Below, one piece after another: positions 18,925 through 26,800 of a DNA stretch of 64,000 nucleotides (positions are counted from its first letter, which is position 1; each line of letters opens with the position of its first letter). Under the pieces are notes generated by a model, which saw nothing but the letters and a program-made list of their open reading frames with translations, was not told the origin of the DNA and did no database searches. This DNA comes from an uncultured Eubacteriaceae bacterium. Its GTDB lineage: Bacteria; Bacillota; Clostridia; Lachnospirales; CAG-274. Both the position numbers and the translations under genes were made by a program. The stretch is from the NCBI GenBank assembly GCA_946497035.1, contig CAMMIW010000010.1, positions 18,836 through 82,835 on the forward strand, given 5' to 3'.

Positions 18925-19413
18925 ATGAAAATAGAAAATGCAAAAGAAATTCATTTAAAAGAAATAAACGAAATAACAAATTATTCTATAATAAATACAA
19001 ATTATAATCTTAATTTTGAGCCAAAAACTTTAGAAGATACAAAAAAATGGTATAATGAACATAAAGAAAAAAATTTTCCTATAATAGTTTGTTTATTAGA
19101 TGAACAGGTAGTGGGTTGGGCTTCTTTATCTACTTTTAGAGATTATAGAGGTTATGATAAAACTGTTGAAGTATCTTTATATGTAAAAAATGAATATAAA
19201 AGAAAAGGAATAGGTAGCTTATTATTACAAAAAATAGAACAAGAAGGGAAAAATAAAAATTTTCATGCAATAGTTTCTGCTATAACAGGTGGTAATGAGG
19301 CTAGCATTAATTTACATAAAAAATTTGGATATAGTATAAAATGTACCTTTGAACAAATAGGTTATAAAAATGACACTTTTTTAGATGTATTGTTTTTATA
19401 TAAAATATTATAA
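18925..19413 (+). CDS. GNAT-family N-acetyltransferase (phosphinothricin-type)
   Basis: 162 residues covering a whole GNAT fold. The acetyl-CoA loop is VKNEYKRKGIGSLLL (R/Q-x-x-G-x-G/A type) around residue 95. The tail motif AITGGNEASINLHKKFGY and the WASLSTFRDYRGYDKTVE strand are characteristic of the phosphinothricin/methionine-sulfone acetyltransferase group. AAGGAG precedes the ATG. It stands alone between two AT-rich gaps. The natural substrate (amino acid analogue or amine) cannot be told from sequence. Confidence 0.88.
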   Translation: MKIENAKEIHLKEINEITNYSIINTNYNLNFEPKTLEDTKKWYNEHKEKNFPIIVCLLDEQVVGWASLSTFRDYRGYDKTVEVSLYVKNEYKRKGIGSLLLQKIEQEGKNKNFHAIVSAITGGNEASINLHKKFGYSIKCTFEQIGYKNDTFLDVLFLYKIL

Positions 19414-19506
19414 TATTGAAATGAAAATTTAAAGTAAAAATAATTGAATAATATATTTATATATAGTATAATTTGTTTATATAACAGAATAAAGGTGGGG
19501 TTATAA

Positions 19507-20664
19507 ATGAATATAAAATTGATAGTTTTTATATTAAGTTTTGTTTTTTTATATAATGCAAATATATATGCTAACGACATTAAGCCTAGCCAAAGCTATT
19601 TTAAAATAAATAAAAATGATAATGACATAATAAATGTTGAAAATATTCAAATATTAGATGCTAATAATAATATAGTTGGTAATAAAAACTGGAGTAGTGC
19701 TGTTATTTTAAATAATGGAAATTTATTAATAGGTGAATATAAACCTAATAAAACTTATGATTATTATGAAGTTAATAAACAAGGAGAACAATCTTTCATA
19801 ACTAACAGTAAATATTATATAAAAAATATAAATAGCCAAACAGGAAATTTTATAACAGTAAAAAATGAAAACAACAAATATTATTTAGGGGTTTTAGACA
19901 AAGAATTTAAAGTAATTTATGACAATATTTTTGAATATAAAGAAAACGCTTTTAATGACTATAGTGATATATTAAAATTAAAAAATAATGGTTATGGTGT
20001 TTTTACTATTGATGGGGAAGAAATAGTAAGTCCTATATTTGATAATATAAAAAAAGTAGATAATGATACTTTTGAATGTTTATATAACAATAATTTATAT
20101 ATATTAAAAAATATAAATGGAGTATATATAAACGAAACGGCTATAAGTAATGTTGATAATTGGGCAAAAGATAGCGTAAAAGAAGCTATAAATTTAAATT
20201 TTGTGCCACAAAGGTTACAAGTAAAATTAAACGATTATATAACAAGAGAAGAATTTTGTGAGATAATGTTAAGGCTGTATGAGCAAAAAACAGGATTTAT
20301 AATTCCTACAAATATGAAAAATCCTTTCATAGACACAAACAGTGAATATGTTTTAAAGGCTTATAATTTAGGTATTGTGTCTGGTAAAACTCAAAATAAG
20401 TTTGAGCCTAATAGTTGTATAACTAGAGAAGAAAGTGCGGTTATTTTAAGTAATTTATTAAAAAAAATGGAAATTGTTTTAACAGATGTTGAATATTTAT
20501 ATAATGATGAAAATTTAATATCTTCTTGGGCTAAAGATAGCATACAAACTGTATCTAATGCAGGTATAATGAAAGGAGATAAAAACAACAATTTTAACCC
20601 TAAAAATAACTATAAAGTAGTTGAGGCTATATCTACTATTATGAGGTTATATAAATTAAAATAA
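19507..20664 (+). CDS. Secreted SLH-domain protein with a WG-like N-terminal region
   Basis: 385 residues. A signal peptide (LIVFILSFVFLYNANIYA) is followed by about 180 residues of beta-rich sequence with WG/KWG-repeat-like pieces (KNNGYGVFTIDGEEIVSPIF). From about 215 to the end come three S-layer homology domains, each with a central TRE motif or its relic (YITREEFCEIM, CITREESAVIL, and a divergent NYKVVEAISTIM). SLH domains bind pyruvylated secondary wall polymer, so the protein should sit on the cell surface. GGTGGGG precedes the ATG. No enzyme activity is visible. Confidence 0.8.
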   Translation: MNIKLIVFILSFVFLYNANIYANDIKPSQSYFKINKNDNDIINVENIQILDANNNIVGNKNWSSAVILNNGNLLIGEYKPNKTYDYYEVNKQGEQSFITNSKYYIKNINSQTGNFITVKNENNKYYLGVLDKEFKVIYDNIFEYKENAFNDYSDILKLKNNGYGVFTIDGEEIVSPIFDNIKKVDNDTFECLYNNNLYILKNINGVYINETAISNVDNWAKDSVKEAINLNFVPQRLQVKLNDYITREEFCEIMLRLYEQKTGFIIPTNMKNPFIDTNSEYVLKAYNLGIVSGKTQNKFEPNSCITREESAVILSNLLKKMEIVLTDVEYLYNDENLISSWAKDSIQTVSNAGIMKGDKNNNFNPKNNYKVVEAISTIMRLYKLK

Positions 20665-20722
20665 CTATAATATATTATTAAAATTTGTAAAATTAAGTAA
20701 AAAAATTACTATAAATAAACAG

Positions 20723-20751
20723 TTGAAATAATAATTAATGTATGTTATAAT
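20723..20751 (+). promoter_or_regulatory. Sigma-A promoter of ssrA
   Basis: TTGAAA (20,723-20,728), a 17-base spacer and TATAAT (20,746-20,751), placing the start of transcription a few bases before the mature tmRNA 5' end. Confidence 0.7.
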
Positions 20752-20765
20752 GATAAAGAGCTTAC

Positions 20766-21116
20766 GGGGATGCAATGGTTTCGACGGGGGTTTTGAAGAC
20801 AGAGATAGCCATTCGTAGCGGACTCTACGTTAAAAGTTCAAAATTTTAAAAATTAAACGACAAAGATAACTTTGCGTTTGCAGCTTAATTAAAAGCTGCC
20901 ATCAGCCTTTAGTCGCTCACTGCTAAAGTTACTGGTGCCGAAAAGGTGAGGTACTTTACTCTATAAGCTTTGCTAGAGTAAAAGATTTTATGAAGCTACT
21001 TAAAATAATAGTTTGTTAGTTAACAGTTATTTTAGGGAATATCTTTTAACTAACTGTAATGGGAGAAGTTTTTGTTGACGGGCTTTCGGACAGGAGTTCG
21101 ATTCTCCTCATCTCCA
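20766..21116 (+). ncRNA. ssrA: tmRNA (transfer-messenger RNA)
   Basis: The 5' end GGGGATGCAATGGTTTCGACG and the 3' end with the T-loop GGAGTTCGATTCTCC then CATCTCC are diagnostic. GGGGATG pairs with CATCTCC to make the acceptor stem, with A as discriminator; CCA is not encoded. The tag frame reads AAC GAC AAA GAT AAC TTT GCG TTT GCA GCT TAA, giving a tag ending NDKDNFAFAA; the first residue is uncertain. tmRNA with SmpB rescues stalled ribosomes and marks proteins for proteolysis. Its 3' end is a classic integration site, and integrase and prophage remnants follow directly. Confidence 0.97.
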
Positions 21117-21148
21117 TACCATAAATTTTTAATACTTTAAACCCTTTT

Positions 21149-21181
21149 AAAACCTTGATTTTTCAAGGTTTTTTATTTTTT
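21149..21181 (+). terminator. Terminator of ssrA
   Basis: AAAACCTTGA and TCAAGGTTTT form a ten-bp stem with a four-base loop and a following T-rich tract. Confidence 0.85.
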
Positions 21182-21244
21182 AATAACACAAATAAAAGTA
21201 AAAAAAGATAAATTCGGGGTAAACTCGTGGTAACTTTTTTATTA

Positions 21245-21454
21245 TTAAAATGACAAATTTTGAATAGCTTTTTTCTTTTGTTCATCTGAAATATGTGTGT
21301 AAATATTTGCAGTCATTTTTATATAACTACGTCCCATTAGTACACTTGCTGTTATTTGTTTATACTTAACTGTTCCATCAGCATTTCTTCCAATAGGTAT
21401 TTTCTCCTTATAATAAGTTATACCTTTAATTGTTACTTTTGTAATGATAATCAC
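21245..21454 (-). pseudogene. Tyrosine integrase with a large internal deletion
   Basis: 69 codons remain of a protein normally near 370-400. The first 33 or so (TIKGITYYKEKIPIGRNADG) are the N-terminal arm-binding strand typical of Tn916/phage integrases. The last 30 (VLMGRSYIKMTANIYTHI) are the C-terminal end with the catalytic Tyr in the NIYTH motif. Everything between, including the Arg, His and Arg of the active site, is missing without a frame change. It lies about 130 bases downstream of ssrA in the opposite orientation, as integrases of ssrA-targeting elements do. It has to be inactive as a recombinase. Confidence 0.75.
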
Positions 21455-21469
21455 TCCTTTAATTTTATA

Positions 21470-21499
21470 TAGACAAAATATAACAATTTGTGCTATAAT
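21470..21499 (+). promoter_or_regulatory. Promoter of the type I toxin mRNA
   Basis: TAGACA (21,470-21,475), an 18-base spacer and a perfect TATAAT (21,494-21,499). Transcription would begin near 21,506, giving a 58-base leader before the toxin ATG. Confidence 0.65.
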
Positions 21500-21524
21500 G
21501 CAAAAGATTAATACTTAAATATAA

Positions 21525-21704
21525 GTGGTTAGCTTTACCCCTAAATGAAGGGGGGTGAGGCTTATGTCTAGCTATGAAATATTATCTTTAGTTATCTTAA
21601 TACTAACATTAATAGAAATAGTTAGAAATAACAAAAAATAAACCACTTATATAAATATATAAGTGGAGAATCTTTAAATAACAAAATTTTTTAAAGCTAA
21701 CCAC
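21525..21704 (+). repeat. Long-distance inverted repeat in the toxin mRNA
   Basis: GTGGTTAGCTTTA at 21,525-21,537 near the mRNA 5' end is exactly complementary to TAAAGCTAACCAC at 21,692-21,704 near its 3' end. Such 5'-3' pairing keeps several type I toxin mRNAs untranslated until processed. A third, shorter copy (AGTGGTTAAG) lies after the terminator. Confidence 0.7.
21564..21641 (+). CDS. Small hydrophobic type I toxin (Hol-Tox family)
   Basis: A 25-residue peptide, SSYEILSLVILILTLIEIV after the Met, ending RNNKK. One membrane helix plus a basic tail, with the N-terminal M-S-x-Y-E-x-L-S-L pattern, is that of the putative holin-like toxins (TxpA/BsrG-related) of Bacillota. A very strong ribosome site (GGGGGGTGAGG) stands three bases before the ATG and is partly sequestered by a hairpin with the CCCC just upstream. 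The flanking promoter, long-distance pairing and antisense RNA support the toxin call more than the peptide alone. Confidence 0.7.
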   Translation: MSSYEILSLVILILTLIEIVRNNKK

Positions 21705-21761
21705 TATAGTATTAATCAAAGGTTACTGTTGACGCAGTAGCCTTTTTTAGTGGTTAAGTAT
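21634..21761 (-). ncRNA. Antisense antitoxin RNA
   Basis: Predicted RNA of about 125 bases starting near 21,761 from a consensus minus-strand promoter. It runs through the complement of the toxin mRNA 3' region, including the long-distance pairing arm. It ends at a perfect 11-bp hairpin (21,643-21,666, CCACTTATATA and its complement) followed on this strand by TTTATTTTTT. It would thus base-pair with the 3' half of the toxin transcript just past the toxin stop codon, the layout of TxpA/RatA and BsrG/SR4. Confidence 0.6.
21718..21748 (+). terminator. Terminator of the toxin mRNA
   Basis: AAAGGTTACTG pairs with CAGTAGCCTTTTTT across a six-base loop; six T residues follow. Confidence 0.75.
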
Positions 21762-21767
21762 ATTATT

Positions 21768-21796
21768 ATTATAAACTTAAAATATTATACTGTCAA
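21768..21796 (-). promoter_or_regulatory. Consensus promoter of the antitoxin RNA
   Basis: On the minus strand TTGACA (21,796-21,791), a 17-base spacer and TATAAT (21,773-21,768): a perfect sigma-A consensus in an otherwise gene-less stretch, pointing at the toxin gene. Confidence 0.8.
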
Positions 21797-22242
21797 TATT
21801 TATTATAATACTAACCACAAATTTTATATTTTATTTTTTAATGAAATTTTTAAAATTATTGTATACTTTCACCTCTAATTTACTGGTAAAAAATTTATTT
21901 CTTTTTATTAATTCTTTAAGTCTAGCAGAACGATATTAACTAGCTTGTATTGATATATTACATATGTTAGATATATCTTGTGGTTAAATACAATTTAATT
22001 ATTTTAATACGATATCTGGGATTAATAAACATGAAGAAGAGGTAGTAAAACATAGGCTATTAAGCGCTAAAATGAAATAGCAAAAGTATTATATAAAATA
22101 GGACTTAGAATAGAGCTGGTTGATTTTGTAGTAACAACTGATGATGAAGATGAGTGTATAGAAAAAATTACAACACTATATAAAATCTTTAAACAAATAG
22201 CAAAAGATGAGGTTAATAAAAGGCTAAAAATCATATCACCTT

Positions 22243-22544
22243 GAATATACTGACTTTGGTTATACAGCTATTGTTGATACATTAGTAGAACTTGATAAAG
22301 AAGTGGAAGATGATATGTTTATTATTATTGGTAATGATTTAAAAGATGCTATTAGAAAAGATAAAGATTTTATAACTAGTAAACAAGGGGAAATTTCATA
22401 CACTTGTCAATTTACTACTATATATTACTATTATTATCTAGTAAACTTATACCAGTGGAAACTTTCTATATAACTAAGAAAAATACTATTAAGTTTTTTG
22501 TTAAAAAAGAGGATAGTATAGAACAAAAAATGATAAATACATAA
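22243..22544 (+). pseudogene. Phage major capsid protein remnant
   Basis: About 100 codons with one frame change near 22,430. IIIGNDLKDAIRKDKDF, GEISYTCQFTT and SSKLIPVETFYITKK followed by NTIKFFVKKED resemble the C-terminal half of P22-coat-type major capsid proteins of Bacillota phages, where a surface strand, a 'K-L-V-P-x-G-T-A' turn and a 'KFFVKK' strand occur in this order. It is a family-level impression; both ends are lost. Confidence 0.4.
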
Positions 22545-22629
22545 CAATAGGTGGTATTATAGAATGTAATAAATATAGTTAAAATTTAAGGATAAAATTA
22601 ATAAGAACATTTTAATCCTAATTTTTTAA

Positions 22630-22790
22630 AGAGTAAATTAATTTTACAAAAATCTAATAAATATTATAAAACAATAGATATTTATATAGAGAAAGTTGTA
22701 TAGCATAAAACTAATAAAGGTATTATAAATTTTGAAATAGATTTAATTGCATTTAGTCCATTTTTGTAAAATGAAGTATGTGGCCTATTT
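22630..22790 (+). pseudogene. Phage tail (Dit-like) protein remnant
   Basis: A reading frame with three in-frame stops gives NKYYKTIDIYIEKV, then NKGIINFEIDLIAFSPF. The second piece matches the conserved strand of phage distal tail proteins (pattern G-x-x-x-F-E-x-x-L-x-A-x-S-P-F). It lies after the capsid remnant in the normal phage gene order. Confidence 0.4.
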
Positions 22791-22919
22791 ATATAGTATA
22801 GTAAGTTTTCCTATTGATTTTATATTGGATAAAAATTTATCAAGATTATAGACTTTATTATTAACAAGATTTTGCTATATATTTTGAATATTAAATTTAC
22901 TAAAATAGTTTAATATGTA

Positions 22920-22954
22920 AATTTAAAGGGGAGATGAAATCTCCCCTTTAAATT
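22920..22954 (-). terminator. Terminator of the BFD-like gene
   Basis: A perfect inverted repeat of AATTTAAAGGGGAGA with a five-base loop, 12 bases beyond the stop codon of the minus-strand gene. T content after the stem is modest on either strand. Confidence 0.65.
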
Positions 22955-22965
22955 AATATAATTAA

Positions 22966-23265
22966 TTATCTTTTATTTTCTATAATATTTGATATAATAC
23001 CTTTACATCTACCACATCCAGTACCAGCACCAGTAACTTCTCCAACTTTTTCAAAAGTATCAGCACCATTTTTTACTGCTTCTACAATAGTACTTATTGA
23101 TACATTTTTACATTTACAGGTATTTTGTAATAATTTTTCAACTTCTTCAAGTTCAGTATCATTTTCAATAACTATATCAGAAATACTTTTAAGTTCTTCT
23201 ATTGTTCTTGCTCCTTCTGATTGAGCTTTTCTAATCTTTAAATATTTTTCCATTTCTAAAACCAT
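22966..23265 (-). CDS. BFD-like [2Fe-2S]-binding protein
   Basis: 99 residues. The C-terminal half holds four cysteines in the BFD/NifU-middle pattern: C-K-C-K near residue 48 and TGAGTGCGRCKGII near residue 82, which binds a [2Fe-2S] cluster. The N-terminal half (YLKIRKAQSEGARTIEELK) is helical. Such small proteins act as bacterioferritin-associated ferredoxins or electron-transfer modules. The second of several ATG codons (23,265) is chosen since AAGGAG is seven bases upstream. It is monocistronic and points towards the prophage remnants. Confidence 0.8.
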   Translation of the reverse strand: MVLEMEKYLKIRKAQSEGARTIEELKSISDIVIENDTELEEVEKLLQNTCKCKNVSISTIVEAVKNGADTFEKVGEVTGAGTGCGRCKGIISNIIENKR

Positions 23266-23802
23266 AACCATTCTCCTTAATAATAAATTTGTATTAAAAA
23301 TACAAATTTATTATAGTAAAATATTAGAATAAATGCAATATCTATTTTAAATATATTTATTTAAGTTTATAAAATTATTAATTATAGTATTTTGAAATAT
23401 TAAAGTTAAATAATATTAATATAGACTTTTCTCCTTTTTATTTTTATAGTCAAAAAATGCATTAAAAAACAAATAAGAATTATTAAAAAATGATAAAAAA
23501 TTTGAGTAGTGTTTTTATTTATTTAATTATACTTATGTACAAATCTAAAAAATATAAGTTTATTTTAAATAAATTTAATTAATTACTTGTATAAATATAC
23601 AATAGTAATAAAATTAATATTTTTTAAATCTAATTTATAGTTATACTAGAAAAATAATTATTTTATTATAAGCTTATTATAAATATAAAAAAATTATAAA
23701 TATATAGAGAATGTATACATTATAAATATTCGTATCCTATTCATAATATTAAAAACATTAGAAATATAATGTTTTTTTATAATAATTTATTTATTAAACA
23801 TA
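23266..23802 (+). other. Long AT-rich intergenic stretch
   Basis: About 540 bases of extreme A+T content between the divergent BFD-like and M60 genes. Apart from the two flanking promoters I see only short AT palindromes and no reading frame with a ribosome site. Confidence 0.5.
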
Positions 23803-23832
23803 TTGACAGAATATAATATATTGTGTTATACT
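23803..23832 (+). promoter_or_regulatory. Promoter of the M60 metallopeptidase
   Basis: A perfect TTGACA at 23,803-23,808, an 18-base spacer and TATACT at 23,827-23,832, about 28 bases before the GGGGGA ribosome site. Confidence 0.7.
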
Positions 23833-23867
23833 TTAAAATATATTAAATTATATTGGGGGAATGTTAA

Positions 23868-26800
23868 ATGTTATATAAAATGTATAAAAAGAGAGTAGCT
23901 GTAATGACTATGGCAACAATACTTGCTAGTAGTTCTTTAGGATTAGTGAGTGTTTTTGCTGAAGAACCAAATAAAGAGGGGGAAGTAATTAGTTCTAATA
24001 ATTCTTTACATAATGATGAAAATTTAGATGAAAACCATGAGCATAGAGATTATAGAATTATTGAAGATGAGAGTGGTTTGAAGGAAGAGAATAGAGCAAT
24101 AATTAATAATGGTATTAGTTTATTAGCAGAAGAAGAACAATCTAAAAAGGCAGTTATAAATAGGTTTGATTTACAAAATAATGAAAAAATTAATGAATAC
24201 AATAAATTATTTAAGTTAGAGAATTCTAAAATAAAATCTATTAGTAACAACGGTGGTAATTATCCAAATTCTCAGCTTAATAAAGCTATAGATGGTAATT
24301 TAAATACTCATTGGGAAACAGGTAAACCTAATTCTAACAGTTTTACAAATGAAGTTGTTATTACTTTAGATGAAGTAACTGAGTTAGATAGAATAGTTTA
24401 TGCTGCTAGAAGAGATGGGGCTAGAGGAAAAGGGTTTGCTCAACAAGTAGAAATTTATTCATCTTTATCTGATAACGGTAATGATTTTAAACTAGTAGCT
24501 AGCGGAGATTATAGTGGTTCTGTTGCTGACTTAGTAGAGATAAAATTTGAGCCTACCCAATTTAAAAGATTAAAATTTGTATTTAAGAAAGCTAATCAAG
24601 ACTGGGCTTCTGCATCAGAAATAATGCTTTATAAAGAAGATGAAACTAGAGATAAAGTTAATAATTTATTTACAAGCTATGCTATGACTGAATTAAACCC
24701 AGAGTTTGATTCTATTGAGAAAATAGAAAAATTACAAGAAGAAGCAAAAAAACATCCTTTATATGAATCATTTTTACCATATATAGAAGATGCTAAAGAT
24801 ATTGCCTTAGGACAAGTGAAAAATATTAAAACAGTTGTAGCAGAACAACAAGGTGATAGAGATGCTCATTCTTCGAATAATTTAAAAATGCGTTTTGGTA
24901 ATAATCATCAACCAACAGGTATTTTAGCTTTACCTGGTGATACTATAACAGTATATGTAGATGTTGAACCTGGAAAACCAGTTCCTACTTTACTATTTTC
25001 TCAACAAGAAGGTAGTTGGTCTAGTTGGGCAAAAACAGTTCAATTAAAGCCAGGTAGAAATGATATAGTTGTTCCTAAGGTAGAACAAGATAAATGGTAT
25101 GGACATAGTGTAACACCTGGTGGACCTATCTATATAATCAACCCTTATACTAGTGAACAACAAGGTAAAGCTCCTACATTAAGATTTGCAGAGGGTGTTC
25201 AAAAGTTCCCTATATATGATAAAAACACTAACGAAGAAGAGTTTTTACAATTTTTAAAAGATTATAAACAGAAAGTAGATGAAGATGCTGCTAAAAATCC
25301 AAATGTGATGGATAGAAAAATGATTGATGTAGTTGAAATTGTTTCAGACCATGCCGTATTAACAGTTACTACTGGAGGTGCTTATGAAGCATATATTAAT
25401 CAAGGCTTTAAACCATCTGAAACAGTAAAAATGTATAACGACCATTTAAAAATGTTATTTGATTATTTAGGATTAGATGGTAGAAGTGAAAAACATGATA
25501 TAAAATATTCTAGACAAAATATAAGACTTGCTCAACCTTATGGATATATGTATGCGGCAGGTAATCACATAGGTGTTCAAAAAGATGTTATGGCAAGCTT
25601 GTTAACTAGTGTTAATGGTTGGGGCATTAACCATGAAATAGGTCATAATACAGATATAGATGCACTAAATATTAGTGAAGTTCTTAATAATATGTTACCA
25701 CAATATGCTTCTTATAAATATGGTACATTAGATGAAAGAATACCTTTTGAGAGCGAAGTATATAAAAATATAATAAAATTAGATAACAACAAATATACAG
25801 AAGGTGGTTTATCTGAAAAAATAGCACCATTTTGGCAATTAGAAATGGTATATCCAGGTTATTGGGGCAAACTTAATAGTATATATAGAGAAAATGATAT
25901 TAGAGTAAAAGATGAAAATGATAAATTAGATAAAATGGCTTATTACTCTAGTATGGCTTTAGAATTAGATCTTTCAGAATTTTTTGAAAGACACGGATTC
26001 CCAGTATCTGAAAATACAAAAGAATTTACAAAACAATATAAAAAGCCAGAAAAGAAAATTTGGTATGCAAATTATGAATTTATAAAATATACAGGTGAAG
26101 GCTTTAAAAATGATCCTAGCCTACAAGTGATAAAATCTAAACAAGGAGATAATATGAAATTATCTTTTAATGTAGATGATAGTTGCAAAGATGATGTTTT
26201 AGGATATGAAATTTATAAAAATGGTGAAGTTATAGGATTTACTTCTACAAATAGCTTTGTAGATAAATCTACAAAGTTTGATGAAAAAGTAACTTATAAA
26301 GTTGTTCCTTTTGATAAAAAATTAAACGAAGGTAAATCTGTTGAGCTTAATTCATATGCTCCAATATTAAGACTTGCACAAAATAAATTAACATTAAAAT
26401 TAGGACAAGAGTTTGAACCTAAAGATATTGTAGAAGCCTATAATTATAAAGGTGAAGATATAAGTGAATCTGTAAAAATAGATAGCAACGTAGATACTAA
26501 TAAAAAAGGTAACTATGAAATAACATATACTGTTACAGATAATAATTTTACTTCACAAAAAACATTAAATGTAGAAGTTGTAAGTGATTATGTATATATA
26601 TCTGATTTAGATTGGGAAAGTGCAAGAACAGATTATAACACAGTAAATAAAGATAAATCTTCAACAAAGGGAGATATTAAAGTAAATATAAATGGAGCAA
26701 ACACTGTATTTAAAAAAGGTGTAGGAACACATGCTAATTCAGAAATAGTTTATGATTTATCAAATGAAAATTATGAATATTTTGAAACTTATGTAGGTGT

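Larger units (their letters stand above)
21800..22900 (+). other. Decayed prophage region downstream of ssrA
   Basis: About 1.1 kb with no intact gene. Reading fragments of 20-50 codons can be followed on the plus strand, each cut by stops or frame changes. One is at 22,083-22,244 (LRIELVDFVVTTDDEDECIE), of unknown type though it resembles a phage structural protein. Two further pieces, described separately, look like capsid and tail genes. Together with the integrase relic this is what is left of an ssrA-integrated prophage after deletion and decay. Confidence 0.5.

Noticed and set aside
21109..23300. Looked for a second copy of the ssrA 3' end marking the far attachment site of the lost prophage.
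   Set aside because: No copy of GGAGTTCGATTCTCC or CATCTCC in context was found up to 23.3 kb, so the att duplication has been lost or lies elsewhere.
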